Part shown: positions 10,019-20,351 of the stretch, in pieces
How positions within the stretch are numbered: the stretch's first letter is position 1
Layout of the letters: each line of letters begins with the position of its first letter
Origin: Rhizomys pruinosus
Taxonomy: Eukaryota > Chordata > Mammalia > Rodentia > Spalacidae
Direction: 5' to 3'
NCBI GenBank assembly: GCA_009823505.1
Contig: VZQC01007071.1
Coordinates: forward strand, 203,911 to 267,910
Length of the DNA stretch: 64,000 bases
The notes under the pieces: model-generated
What the model saw: only the letters and a program-made list of their open reading frames with translations
Database searches by the model: none
What the model was told of the DNA's origin: nothing
Program-made: the position numbers and the translations under genes

Positions 10019-10390
10019 TTTTTGTATGTGTATGAATGTACTGTCTGCATGCAGGTCTGTGCACCCGTGTCATGCAATGCCGCGGAGGTCAGAAGAGGGT
10101 CTCGGATTCCCCTGGAACTGGAGTTCTCCTGGAATTGGAGTTACAGATGGTTCTTAGCCGCCATGTGGGTGCTGGGGATCGAACCCGGGTCCTCTGCAAG
10201 AGCGTCGGTGCTCTTAACCGCTAGGCCATCTCTCCAGCCCCGAATTCCTGACTTTCTTGGTTCTACCTCTCAAGTGCTGGGATTATAGGTCTGTGTTACC
10301 ACATCTGGTTTATGTAGTACTGGGAATCAAACTCCGGGCAGTATACGTGCTAGGCAAGTACTCTACCAATTGACCCATATCCCTAGCCTC
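9905..10390 (-). repeat. B4 (ID-B1 composite) SINE interrupted by a B2
   Basis: Antisense B1-like part (9,905-9,974 and 10,242-10,307) followed by an antisense ID-like part (10,308-10,390, 'gtactgggaatcaaactc', 'gtgctaggcaagtactctac'). Confidence 0.75.
9975..10241 (-). repeat. B2 SINE, young, with 17-bp target duplication
   Basis: Antisense full-length B2 with TTTA-rich tail. Exact flanking repeats 'gaattcctgactttctt' at 9,958-9,974 and 10,242-10,258 prove a retrotransposition into the older B4. Confidence 0.97.
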
Positions 10391-10432
10391 ATTTTTTTCT
10401 TCTCCTCAAGGGTATTTTTATGTATTTATCTT

Positions 10433-10490
10433 TGTAGTGCTAGCAAATGAACCCAGAGCCTTGCACATGCTGGGCAAATGATCTGGAAAT
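10433..10490 (-). repeat. ID-like fragment
   Basis: Antisense tRNA-derived fragment: 'gtgctagcaaatgaaccc', 'ttgcacatgctgggcaaatg'. Confidence 0.5.
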
Positions 10491-10507
10491 TGGATTAGAT
10501 GATTGGA

Positions 10508-10508
10508 T

Positions 10509-10547
<39 letters not shown>

Positions 10548-10683
10548 TTTTGAGACAGGGTCTCCCTATAGCCCCAGCTGGCCTAGAACTCACTGTGTAG
10601 ACCAGGCTGGCCTTGAACACACAGAGATCCACCTGCCTCTGCTTCCCAAGTGCTAGGATTAAAGGCGTGTGCCACCATGCCCA
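10508..10683 (-). repeat. B1 SINE with TTTA tail
   Basis: (TTTA)n at 10,508-10,550 followed by an antisense, nearly full-length B1. Confidence 0.93.
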
Positions 10684-10687
10684 GTTT

Positions 10688-10786
10688 AAAGATGGTTCTT
10701 AGCCACCATGTGGGTGTTGGAATCAAACCTGGGTCCTCTGCAAGAGCAGTCGGTGCTCTTAACCACTGAGCCATCTCTCAAGCCCC
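10688..10786 (-). repeat. B2 SINE fragment
   Basis: Antisense head half of a B2 ('gatggttcttagccaccatg' to 'gagccatctctcaagcccc'); the tail half is absent. Confidence 0.85.
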
Positions 10787-10796
10787 AGTTTTAAAA

Positions 10797-11026
10797 TTTT
10801 AAATTAATTAATTTTTATTTATTTTGTATGTGTATGAATGTACTGTCTGCATGTAGGTTGGTGCACCCGTGTCATGCAATGCCTCAGAGGTCAGAAGAGG
10901 GCTTCAGATTCCCTTGGAACTGGAGTTAAAGACGGTTCTTAGCTGCCATGTGGGTGCTGGGAATCAAACCCAGGTCGTCTACAAGAGCAGTCGGTGCTCT
11001 TAACTGCTGAGCCATCGTTCGGCCCC
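10797..11026 (-). repeat. B2 SINE
   Basis: Antisense B2, moderately diverged, abutting the previous fragment. Confidence 0.92.
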
Positions 11027-11031
11027 AAATT

Positions 11032-11228
11032 TTTAAAATATATTTTATTTTTACTTTATGCGTATGAGTGTATTACCTGCATGCATATAAATGGACCTAT
11101 GGAACTCAGAAGTGTCAGATCCCCTGGAATTGAAGTTATGGATGGTTGTTAGCTGTCATAGGGGTGCAGGGAACAACCCCCCCCCCATCTTCTGCAAGAG
11201 TAGTAAGTACTCTTAACCCTAGTCCTCC
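11032..11228 (-). repeat. B2/B3 SINE, old
   Basis: Antisense, diverged: 'ttactttatgcgtatgagtg', 'cccctggaattgaagttatg', 'ctgcaagagtagtaagtac'. Third B2-related element in a row in the same orientation. Confidence 0.75.
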
Positions 11229-11598
11229 AGGGGTAATTTAAAGAGGTGTTTAGAATAGGCTTTGGACATTCACTCTCTTACATCTAGACATAGCATCTTT
11301 GGTGAGAACTGAAGAGTTCAAGACATCATTTATCTAGGATTCTGATGTTCTGAATGGGGTGGTCCTGTTATGCAAATATCCCACAACCCACATGTATAAC
11401 CTAAGTTGGGGTGAGGGTAGGAAGATTCTCAAAGGCAGAATTCTCCAGGACTAAATGGAGTTTTCAGTACATCATAGATGCTCAGTAAAATCTGTGTGTA
11501 AAATTAATGAAAGGGGCCTACAGTTTATTTATATCTTATGTATCTCCCAAAGGCTCATGTGTTAAGGGTTTAGTCCCCAAATGGGGATACTAGGAGGT
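11228..11598. other. Unique spacer
   Basis: 370 bp without recognisable repeat or gene. Confidence 0.5.
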
Positions 11599-11599
11599 A

Positions 11600-11752
11600 G
11601 TTTTTTTGTCTTTTTTTGAGACAGGGTCTCTCTCTATAGTCCCAGCTGTCCTGGAACTCACTATGTAGACCAGGCTGGCCTTGAAGTCACAGAGATCTGC
11701 CTGCCTCTGCCTCCCAAGTGCTGGGATTAAAGGCATGTACCACCACACCCAG
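11600..11752 (-). repeat. B1 SINE, left arm of an inverted B1 pair
   Basis: Antisense B1 ending 'accaccacacccagt', directly abutting a sense B1. Confidence 0.93.
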
Positions 11753-11884
11753 TGGCTCATGCCTTTAATACTAGTGCTTGGGAAGCAGAGGCACGTGGAT
11801 CTCTGTGAGTTCAAGGCCAGCCTGGTCTACATAGTTTCAGGACAGCTGGGACTATAAGGAGAACCTGTCCCAAAAAGACCAAAA
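11753..11884 (+). repeat. B1 SINE, right arm of an inverted B1 pair
   Basis: Sense B1, slightly 5'-truncated, starting at 'ggctcatgcctttaatacta' with no spacer from its partner. Confidence 0.92.
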
Positions 11885-11886
11885 CA

Positions 11887-12125
11887 GGGGCTGGAGAGAT
11901 GGCCTAGTGGTTAAGAGCACCGACTGCTCCTGCAGAGGACCCGGGTTCGATCCCCAGCACCCCACATGGCGGCTGAGAACCGTCTTCAACTCCAGCTCCA
12001 GGGGACTCTGACCCCCTCTTCTGACCTCCACGTGCATTGCATGACATGGGTGCACAAACCTACATGCAGACAGTACATTCATACACATAAAAAAAAAAAG
12101 AATAAATAAAAAATTTTTAAAAGAC
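11887..12125 (+). repeat. B2 SINE
   Basis: Sense B2 starting 'ggggctggagagatggccta' with intact B-box-like 'gggttcgatcccc' and A-rich tail. The 121-codon minus-strand frame here is B2 shadow. Confidence 0.95.
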
Positions 12126-12296
12126 CAAAGCAAACAAACAAAACACAACACAGTAACAAAACATAACCAATTAAAAAAAATAAACAAGAAACTTTTCCAT
12201 TTTCTTCTGGCTGACACTCAAATGTAGGAAGGGGTATACTTTGAGCTTTAGTTCATGACTTGGGAATAGTCCACCAATGTCTTCACAGTTCTGGCT

Positions 12297-12298
12297 AT

Positions 12299-12333
<35 letters not shown>

Positions 12334-12416
12334 TTTGTGATGGGGATCAAACTTAGGATCACATCATGCCAGGCAAGTACTTACCACTGATCCACATCAC
12401 CACATTCCCAGCCTTG
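12297..12416 (-). repeat. (TTTA)n plus ID-like SINE
   Basis: TTTA units at 12,297-12,336 followed by antisense ID-like sequence ('gatggggatcaaacttag', 'gccaggcaagtacttacc'). Confidence 0.7.
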
Positions 12417-12549
12417 GCTACTCCTTTTGCCTTCTTGTGAGGCCAGTCAACCAGCTGCCAGTCAGTAACATTTGCCTCTTTTGGTCTTATCTGTGTCAAA
12501 GGCCATTTCCTTTTTGTTTGTTTGGGATTTTGTTTTTGTTGTTGTATTG

Positions 12550-12708
12550 TTGGTTGTTTGGGTTTTTTATTTGTTCGTTTTGAGACAGGGTCTCTCTGTA
12601 TCTCTGGCTGACATGGAACTCCTTATGTAGACCAGGCTGGCCTCAAACTCACAGAGATCTGCCTATCTCTGTCTCCTGAGTGCTGGGATTAAAAGTAAGC
12701 ACCATTAC
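12550..12708 (-). repeat. B1 SINE
   Basis: Antisense B1 preceded by a GTTT/GTTG-rich decayed tail: 'gagacagggtctctctgtat', 'tagaccaggctggcctcaaa'. Confidence 0.88.
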
Positions 12709-12825
12709 ATAACCAAAGACCATTCCCAAATGAACTTTACTGGGTTGTTTGTTGTACAGTTTTCTTATCAAGAAAAATTAATTTTGCTTGCTGTAATTTT
12801 CACTTTTCTTTCCTCTCCTTCTTCT

Positions 12826-12933
12826 TGTTTTGAGGCAGGGTCTCCTCCCTGTAACCCAGCCTGGCCTCAAACTCAAGGAAATTCTCCTGCCTCAGCTTCA
12901 CACATGCTAGGATTATAAACCACTACATCTGGG
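12826..12933 (-). repeat. B1/B4-like SINE, old
   Basis: Antisense, strongly diverged: 'ttgaggcagggtctcctc', 'cagcctggcctcaaactc', 'atgctaggattataaacc'. Confidence 0.65.
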
Positions 12934-12934
12934 T

Positions 12935-13830
12935 TACTGGACGGTTTCCTTTTTAACTAGGTCCCTTGCCTGCCTCTTGCTGGAACCTCAGGGTGACTTG
13001 TGACTAATGTGCCCATTAAATGGTGGGAAGTACAAATGGAATATGTAACTTGAAAGATGATTCCTCCTAGAACCACACATGGTAAAACCATCTTTTGTGT
13101 GTCGTTCAGGAGCAGAAGGTGGCATTGCAGCACACACCCCTGAGGGGTCACGAAGGGGCATAAGATACACATATCTAATCCATTTGGGAGCCTTTCAGAA
13201 GCTTATAATTATTTCAGTAACTAGTTTCCTGCAGGAAAACTCAGTGCTGTTCACTGTTAGAGAGGTGAGCCTGTGTCAGGGGATGTATTTCTGACACTCA
13301 AACACTGAAGTCTCTTTATGTAATACCAACAATAAAATATCTCCGTGTCAACTCTGTTTTCCTTTCTGGAGACATCAGAGAACAGAACCTGCAGATCTAA
13401 AAAGGACATGGATTCCTTCCTTAAAATCTTCCATGGTGTTGCTCCACCATTGGTTTTGAATTAAGAAGACAAGATAGTTTTGTTCCTAAGCCAAGAAGAC
13501 TGTGTGCCTTGTGTCTCTTACGCAGCAACTATATTTCATGAAAGATTTTTTTTAACTTGGTTTTTCCTGAGGCACTTAAAACATTTTCACTGTAACTTTG
13601 GAACATTCATCTTTTTGATTCTCCAGGCACCATCATGAATTGGTGGGAGGAAGAACATTAACTGGTTAAAGCCCAGGGAGAAGTCAAGGGACAGGTCCAG
13701 AGCCACAAGGTGACTCAGAGTACCTGCTGGGGCAGTTTCTTGATCAGTTGGAAGGTTAGCTATTCAAACAGCAGGAGATATTTGTTCATTTCAGAAGTCT
13801 CTTCATCTGTTTCTAATGGTCAACAGTAAG
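12935..13830. other. Unique stretch, start of the large duplicated block
   Basis: No gene recognised. From about 13,115 onward the sequence recurs from 23,811, so this unique DNA appears twice in the assembly. Confidence 0.5.
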
Positions 13831-14130
13831 GATGGGGATATAGCTCAATGGCAGAGTACTTGCCTAGAATGCAAAAGGGGCCCTAGATTCAATCAGCGGT
13901 ACTGCAAAAATAAAGAAGTAAAAATGGTCAAGTAAGGATGTAGCTGAGTTGGGAGAATGCTTGCCTAGCATGCATGAAGTCTTGGGGTCTAACCCCAGCA
14001 CCACATAAAATGGGACTGATGATCCATGCCTGTAATTCCAGCTCTGGGGAGGTAGAAGCAGGAAGGTCAGGAGTTGAATGTCATCCTGGGCTACGAAGTG
14101 AGTTCAAGGCCAGTCTGTGGCTACATAAGC
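13830..14130 (+). repeat. ID and ID-B1 (B4-type) SINEs
   Basis: Two adjacent sense elements: ID-like at 13,830-13,910 ('ggggatatagctcaatgg') and a composite at 13,930-14,130 ('ggatgtagctgagttggg' leading into 'ccatgcctgtaattccag'). Confidence 0.75.
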
Positions 14131-14227
14131 AAACACGTAAATGGTCAACGTTAGATGAAGGGCGAACACCACCGCATTTCACTCACTATCCTTAGCCAAT
14201 GAAATGAAAATAAACATAATCTAAAAA

Positions 14228-14350
14228 TGCAGGCATGGTAACACAAATTTATAATCTTAGTACTCAAAAGGTAAAAGGATGAGGATGTCAAATTCAAGTT
14301 ATAGGCTAGCCTGGGCTATGTAACTGGACTCTGTCTCAAAACAAACAAAC
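14228..14350 (+). repeat. B1-like SINE, old
   Basis: Sense, diverged: 'gcaggcatggtaacacaaat', 'aggctagcctgggctatg', 'ctctgtctcaaaacaaac'. Confidence 0.7.
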
Positions 14351-14637
14351 AAAGCAACCTCACAAATAAAAACAAAGGGATGTATGTAAAGCTTTTCCTC
14401 ATGATAAATCCACAAATTGTTATTAATAATCTCGGAAAGACTTTCTGGAAGTAACCTCGAGCTTTTGAAGTTGAAGAGCAGTCTGTGTTCCCATGACCAC
14501 CATTTTTTTCTGTCATCCATGTTCCTTTGAGAAAAATGTCCCAGAGACACAAGACCAACCTCTAGCCCACTGGATGTTTTTATATTTCTCATAAACATGA
14601 CTTTCGATATCTTTTGTAGTCTTTAAAAAAATTTATT

Positions 14638-14785
14638 GCCGGGTTTGGTGGCACATGCCTTTAATCCCAGGACTCAAAAGGCAGAGTCAGGCAGATCTCT
14701 GTGAGTTCATGGCCATCCTGGTCTACATAGTAAGTTCCAGGCCAGCTAGTGCTACAGGGAGACTGTCTCAAAAAGACTCCCCCCA
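14638..14785 (+). repeat. B1 SINE
   Basis: Sense B1 'gccgggtttggtggcacatg' to 'ctcaaaaagact'. Confidence 0.92.
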
Positions 14786-14825
14786 ATTTTTTTATTTATA
14801 ATTTTTTTAAACATTTTAAATTCTT

Positions 14826-15066
14826 TTTTATTAATTTTATTTATTTCCGTATGTGTATGAATGTACTGTCTGCATGCAAGTCTGTGCACCCGTGTCATGC
14901 AATGCCGCGGAGATCGGAAGAGGGTGTCGGATTCCCCCGGAACTGGAGCTCTCCTGGAATTGGAGTTTCAGACAGCTCTCAGCCACCATGTGGGTGCTGG
15001 GGATCGAACCCAGGTCCTCTGCAAGAGCAGTCGGCGCTCCCAACCGCTAGGTCATCTCTCCAGCCC
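14826..15066 (-). repeat. B2 SINE, young
   Basis: Antisense full-length B2 with the double 'ctggaa..gagtt' module; near consensus. Confidence 0.95.
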
Positions 15067-15280
15067 CTATTTTATTTTATGTGCATGAGTGTACTGCCTG
15101 CATCTACGTCAGTGCACTGACATGGTGTAATGCCCAAGGAGGTCAGAAGAGGGTGTCATATTGGATCCTCTGGAACTGGAGTTCTGGACAGTTGTTAGCT
15201 GCCATGTGAGTGCTGGGAATCAAACCTGGGTCCTCTGCAAGAGCAGCCAGCTCTTAACTGCTGAGCCATCTCTCCCACCC
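15067..15280 (-). repeat. B2 SINE
   Basis: Second antisense B2 in tandem with the first, more diverged. Confidence 0.9.
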
Positions 15281-15284
15281 CATG

Positions 15285-15605
15285 TAGTCTTTATCTAGAT
15301 GTTTATTGTAGAAAACCATAATGGGAGGCCAGTAAGCAGCTGAAGACCATTTTCCAGTACAGCAGTTCAGGTTCCCACAGTTAGGCCAGTTTACACTGTC
15401 CATCAATTACTGGTTTCCAATGAATAGCTCACACTTTTAATGTTCAGCTGTGTGGAAACTCACATATTCTGAGTAAATGAAACCATCTTAGAAGTTTGCC
15501 AGAGTCTTACGATCTTGTACTGCTGTTGGGATACAAGTTTTCTTCAAGCTGACATCTTTTGCATGTTGAACCACCTTGGATCCTTTATCTTTTTCTATCT
15601 CCCTC
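15285..15605. other. Unique spacer, duplicated without error at 26,389 onward
   Basis: No gene seen. This stretch appears essentially identical in the second copy, unlike the SINEs around it. Confidence 0.6.
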
Positions 15606-15757
15606 TGTTTGTTTGTGTTGTGTGTGGGGGTGGGGGGGGTCAGAGGACAACTTGCAGGAGTCAGTTCTTTCCTTCCATCATGTGGGTTCTAGGACTTGAA
15701 CTCATGTCATCAGGCTGGAGGGTGAGTACCTTTATCTGCTGAGTCATTTTGCTGGTG
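15606..15757 (-). repeat. B3-type SINE
   Basis: Antisense: 'cagaggacaacttgcaggag', 'catgtgggttctaggacttg', 'ctgctgagtcattttgctgg'. Confidence 0.8.
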
Positions 15758-16057
15758 CAGATGACTTCTGTTTTGAGATGGCTGAGAGTTTCCCAGTTAT
15801 ATTCTACTGGGTGGTTCAGAAATCTCCTTTCCTGTTCTCCCAAACACTATTCTCCCAAACACTACAGTTCATGCACATCCCTTAGCCTCACAGGAGTGGT
15901 GAGTCATCCTAGCCAACCTATATCTTTTAGGCTAAGTATTAGCACATGCAACTTTCTCCAGCCACATTCGACAGCAGATTTGATTAAGTGAAAGCTTAGT
16001 AATCTGACCATTAAACTCTGAGACACCTAAAATGGTAATGAAATGAAAATATGTCTC

Positions 16058-16140
16058 TCAAGGAGGGGGAGGTGGAGGGGGTCGGGGGAGGGGGAGGGGA
16101 GGGGGAGGGGGGGGGAAGGGGAGGGGTGGAGGGGGAGAGC
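16058..16140. repeat. G-rich low-complexity tract
   Basis: GGGGA/GGAGG-type tract, about 80 bp. The second copy (about 27,170-27,240) has a different length and pattern, as expected of poorly sequenced G-runs. Confidence 0.9.
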
Positions 16141-16277
16141 GATTCCTAGGGGAGAAAACCTCTAGAACTCTTGGCAACTTGATGATCTATCACTACTCAC
16201 TGTGACGTGTGGGTTTCCTCTAAGCTCATGGGAATCAAAAGAGCTGCTCCCTTTGGACATAAAGAAAGCTTGAGGAG

Positions 16278-16522
16278 GGGCTGGAGAGATGGCCTAGCGG
16301 TTAAGAGCGCCGACCGCTCTTACAGAGGACCCGGGTTCGATCCCCAGCACCCACATGGCGGCCGAGAACCGTCTGAGACTCCAATTCCGGGAGAACTCCA
16401 GTTCCAGGGGAATCCGACACCCTCTTCTGACCTCCGTGGCATTGCATGACACGGGTGCACAGACCTACGTGCAGACAGTACATTCATACACATAAAAAAA
16501 TAAAATAAAATAAAATAAAAAG
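16278..16522 (+). repeat. B2 SINE, young
   Basis: Sense full-length B2 with AAAAT tail, intact 'gggttcgatccccagc' box. Confidence 0.95.
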
Positions 16523-16526
16523 TTTG

Positions 16527-16600
16527 AGGAGGGCTGGGCATGTAACTCAGTGAGAGAATGCTAGCACGGATTCCACAATCCCCACCACCACATTTAGAAG
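16527..16600 (+). repeat. ID-like SINE fragment
   Basis: Sense 'gggctgggcatgtaactcag' and 'gagagaatgctagcac'. Confidence 0.6.
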
Positions 16601-16610
16601 ATGGCTAGGG

Positions 16611-16825
16611 GGGCCTGGAGAGATGGCCTAGAGGTTAAGAGCACACTTGCAGAGGACCCGGGTTCGATTCCCAGCACCCACATGGCGGCTGAGAACCGTC
16701 TTTAACTCCAGTTCCAGGGGAATCTGACACCCTCTTCTGACCTCCGTGGCATTGCACGACATGGTGCACAAACCTACATGCAGACAGTACATTCATACAC
16801 ATAAAAAAAAATTTAAAAAAAGATG
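16611..16825 (+). repeat. B2 SINE
   Basis: Sense B2 with a short internal deletion after 'ggttaagagcac'. Confidence 0.93.
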
Positions 16826-16831
16826 GCTAGG

Positions 16832-16985
16832 AAGTGGGGCATGATGGCACACACCTTATTAAAGTCCAGCACCCGGGAGGAAAGGGCGGGTGGATCTCTG
16901 TGAGATCGAGGCCAGCCTGGTCTACATATCAAGTTCCAGGCCAGCTGGGGCTACAGGGAGCACTTGACTCAAAAAGATTTTTTAA
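16832..16985 (+). repeat. B1 SINE
   Basis: Sense B1 'agtggggcatgatggcacac' to 'gactcaaaaaga'. Confidence 0.88.
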
Positions 16986-17239
16986 AATGAGTGTTAAAAC
17001 ATAAAGTCCATGAGCTCAATTCCTGAAACAATTTCCTTGTAAAAGCAGAAGAGTGAATAAATCTGTGTGCGTATGCCCCACAGAGAAATGGCACTACTTA
17101 ACTGAAGTAGGGGGCAGGGCTGCTGAAGGCCAGGAGGGACAAGAACCAGGCTTAATGATGATCAGCAAAGGCCTGCAAAAACTGAGGGCCCAAAGTTATT
17201 TTTTTCTTCTGTGAAATTCACCTTTGCTCCCCCTTCCCG

Positions 17240-17430
17240 TTTTTAAAAAGCAGGGTCTTAAATAAACCAGGTTGGCTTCAAACTCCCTGAACTTCTGACC
17301 CTCCTGCATTTACCTGCAGGTGCTAGGATACAGGCACATACCTATACCTGGTTGAGTGTGTTGGGGACCAACCCCAGGCCTTCATGCATGCTACTCTAAC
17401 ACACTACCAATTGAACTACATCCCCAGCCT
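17240..17430 (-). repeat. B4 (ID-B1) SINE
   Basis: Antisense B1-like half ('aaaccaggttggcttcaaac') followed by antisense ID half ('gttggggaccaaccccag', 'caattgaactacatcccc'). Confidence 0.75.
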
Positions 17431-17494
17431 GTTTTGCTACCTTTTACCAATGCCTTGTGGGGCCCACAAAGTCACCTCACCATTTTGCTTTCAA

Positions 17495-17610
17495 CTGAGA
17501 CAGGATCTCTCTGTATAACCCAGGCTGGCCTCAAATTTGAATCTTCCTGCCTGAGCTTCCTGAGTGTTAGAATTAGAGGGGTGTGCCACCATGCCCAGAT
17601 CATCTCCCCC
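17495..17610 (-). repeat. B1 SINE, old
   Basis: Antisense: 'tgagacaggatctctctgta', 'ttagaattagaggggtgtgc'. Confidence 0.75.
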
Positions 17611-17611
17611 T

Positions 17612-17900
17612 TTTGATGTACCCATCTTCAGCCTAAAATGAAGATATCTGCATGCCAGGTATTTTTATCCCTAAATGTAGTTCAGTGAGAAAAAAGTATC
17701 AGTTAAGTGAAAAGTGAGTTCCTTCAAGTTCTCTTCAACCAGTTACTGTGGTTTGTACAGGACCAAGTTCCATTTTATTGTCCTTACCCTACGGGACCTC
17801 TACTTACCAAAAAGAAAAGGCCATAGCAAGGAATTGAGAATATGACTTTTCTGAATTCTTATTCTATTAAACTAGTCAGATTTTACAGTCTTAACACTGG
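17612..17900. other. Unique spacer
   Basis: No gene or repeat recognised; repeated almost without change at about 28,737-29,020. Confidence 0.5.
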
Positions 17901-17902
17901 AG

Positions 17903-18022
17903 GCTTGGGTGTGGCACATACCTTTAATCCCACCACTTAGGAGGCGTAATACAGGCAGACAGATCTCTTGGAGGACGGCCTAGTCTACATAGTGAGTTTC
18001 CAGGCCAGGCAGCACTACACAG
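17903..18022 (+). repeat. B1 SINE, truncated
   Basis: Sense 'ggcttgggtgtggcacatac', 'agtctacatagtgagtttcc'. Confidence 0.75.
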
Positions 18023-18097
18023 TGCTGGTTTGATGGGCAGTTGCTGCCTACTAATGGTCACATTCACTCAGTGGTTGTACATGTACAGACTCTAAGT

Positions 18098-18284
18098 TTT
18101 TTTTTTTTGTTTTTTTTTTTTGTTTTTTTTTTTTTTTTGGTCTTTTTTAAACAGGGTCTCCCTGTAGCCCAGGCTGTCCTGAACTCACTATGTGGACCAG
18201 GCTGGCCTTGAATTCACAGAGATCCACCTGCCTCTGCCTTCTGAGTGCTGGGACTAAAGGTGTGTGCCACCATGCCTGGCTCAA
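18098..18284 (-). repeat. B1 SINE with interrupted poly-T
   Basis: Poly-T broken by single Gs at 18,098-18,138, then antisense B1. Confidence 0.92.
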
Positions 18285-18589
18285 ATTAAGTCCTATGTGG
18301 CAATTTGAGGTTGTGCTAAGCACAGCATTTGCTCACTTTGTCAGAGTGACCATCCATAACCCAACACATTACAGCCCTAGCTGCATCCTCATCCAAGCCT
18401 GACTGAAGACTGATGCATATCCCAATCCAAGTGCTCCCCTTGGAGTTCACAGCCTAAAGTGAAGTCTGTAGTACCTTATCCAAAGACTTTCTATTACTCC
18501 AGTTCAAGTTCTAACAAGAACTTGGGAACTGATAAAAACACATTTAACTATGCGCCAAAGATGGTAGCATAACACACAGGTCAGACATG

Positions 18590-18815
18590 GGACTGGAGAG
18601 ATGATGGCTCCGTGGTTAAGAGCACTGGTTGCTCTTGCAGAGGACCTGTGCTCAGTTCCCTGCACCCATGTGGCAGCTAACAACTGTCCATAACTCCAGT
18701 TCCAGGGGATCTGATGCCTTCTTCTGACCTCCTTGGGCATTGTACAACACTGGTACACCTACCTACATGTAGGCAATACACTCATACACTTAAAAAAGTA
18801 ATAAAAATAAATACA
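18590..18815 (+). repeat. B2 SINE
   Basis: Sense, moderately diverged: 'gggactggagagatgatggc', 'cagaggacctgtgctcag'. Confidence 0.9.
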
Positions 18816-18820
18816 TTTGC

Positions 18821-18980
18821 TGCCAGGCATTGTGTCACATGCCTTTAGTCCCAGCACTCGGAAGGTAGAGGTAGGCAGATCTCTATGAGTTCTAGGCCAG
18901 CCTGGTCTACATAGTGAGTTCCAGGCCAGCTGGGGCTACAGGAAACCCTGTCTCAAAAAGACCAAAAAAAAAAAAAAAAA
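18821..18980 (+). repeat. B1 SINE
   Basis: Sense B1 'gccaggcattgtgtcacatg' to 'gtctcaaaaagacc' and poly-A. Confidence 0.93.
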
Positions 18981-18984
18981 GTTA

Positions 18985-19140
18985 ACCTTATGGTTGTGGT
19001 GGTACAATGCCTGTAACCTCAGTATGTGGAAGGCAGAGGCAGGAGGGTCAGGAGCTCAAAGCTAGTTTCAGATACATAGTAAGTTTGAGGCCAGCTTGGA
19101 CTATGAGAGACTTTATTTAAAAAAAAAAAATCAAAAAAGA
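18985..19140 (+). repeat. B1/B4-like SINE, old
   Basis: Sense 'tatggttgtggtggtacaat', 'tgaggccagcttggactatg', poly-A. Confidence 0.7.
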
Positions 19141-19247
19141 AAGGAAAACTATTAGCCTATCAAGGAAGCTTCTGGATTTTGGGAATGAATACTTGACCTT
19201 GGTTAAAGCCTGAAAATGACATAGATGATTTTGAATCAAAATGTTAC

Positions 19248-19320
19248 AGAGGATATAGCTCAATAGTAGAGCACTTGTCTACCTGGGTGTGTCATCCTGG
19301 GCACCATTAAGAAAGGGGAG
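19248..19320 (+). repeat. ID-like SINE
   Basis: Sense 'gaggatatagctcaatagta', 'gagcacttgtctacctgg'. Confidence 0.6.
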
Positions 19321-19740
19321 GGGTGGGGAAAGGGCAAAATGATAAAGTGATAAAGTCACCACTCAAGTAAGGGCTATGAAGATAGGTTTAGGAGATCAAT
19401 GTGTGTGTGACAGAAATGGAGTACAGAGTTGCACAGCCACTAAGACCACAACTGTCAGAGGACCTGTGCTCTACATAGCTTGTCTACAAGGTAATTCCAA
19501 ACAGTCCAGTATATCTTCACCAACCAGGAGATCCATGACTGTGGGGGGTGTTCTGTTTTGTCCACTGCTGTATCCCCAACTTCTGGAACAGTGCCTGGCT
19601 CCTAACAGATGCTTCTTAGCTCTCTGAGAAGTGTGTGAACACAATCTGCCTCAGAAGAGTCTTATCCAAGGAAATTACATTCTAAACATCTAGCAAGCGG
19701 GTACATTAGTTCGTTAAGCATCATATATAAAGCAGCAATA
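19320..19740. other. Unique spacer
   Basis: Holds an 83-codon open frame whose copy at 30,589-30,840 is unchanged. Intactness only reflects that the two copies are identical here, not selection; no domain is recognised. Confidence 0.4.
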
Positions 19741-19741
19741 A

Positions 19742-19850
19742 CTGATATGGTGGCTCCAGAAGAAATCCCAGCATTCAGGAGGCAGAGGCGGGAGGATCGT
19801 AAGTTCAAGGGGGTCTGAGCTAGAATGAGATCATACCTCATAAAAAAACA
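19742..19850 (+). repeat. B1-like SINE fragment
   Basis: Sense 'aatcccagcattcaggaggc', 'gaggcgggaggatcgtaag'. Confidence 0.7.
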
Positions 19851-19959
19851 AAATCAAGTAATTGTTGTACAAGTCTGTGGAAAAGGACATGGGAATGAGG
19901 GACACATTTAATAAGCAGTCAGGGCCACTAAAGAGAAATTAAAACAAACAAACAAACAA

Positions 19960-20351
19960 ACAAACACTTTCTGCTGCTTCTCCATCTGAGACAAAGGCCT
20001 GGGGCTCCCTCTCTAGCCAGCAGGATTGCCTTTTTGGCTGACTGGTCCAGACCAAAGCCAGTCCTGGACATATCTCAACCTGGAGCTGTGGCCTATTGGC
20101 TCGCTCTTTGTAAATTGGCCAATCTAAAATTAGGGGAAAGGAACCTGCCTCACACCACACCACAAACATTTAAAACGCCCCAGGTCTCTCTGGAGGCTTT
20201 GAATTTTTCTGTTTCTGAGTCCCCTTTCCACTTGTGGAGAGCTTTTCTTGTGTGTGAGGTGTGTATATGTGTGTTTAGTTTTAATAAAGTCTATTACCAA
20301 TTGCTTTCTGCTGTGTTTGAGTTTTTCTGCCTTTTAATTCATTAATTGGCA
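19960..20351 (+). repeat. LTR-like or promoter-like element
   Basis: In order: two ATTGG (inverted CCAAT) motifs at about 20,094 and 20,115, a TATA-like 'tttaaaac' near 20,169, an AATAAA signal near 20,282, then a T-rich segment ending '..attggca'. That spacing is what a solo LTR (U3-R-U5) shows. Clear TG..CA ends and a target duplication were not found, so this is a suggestion only. Its copy lies at about 31,225-31,620. Confidence 0.35.
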
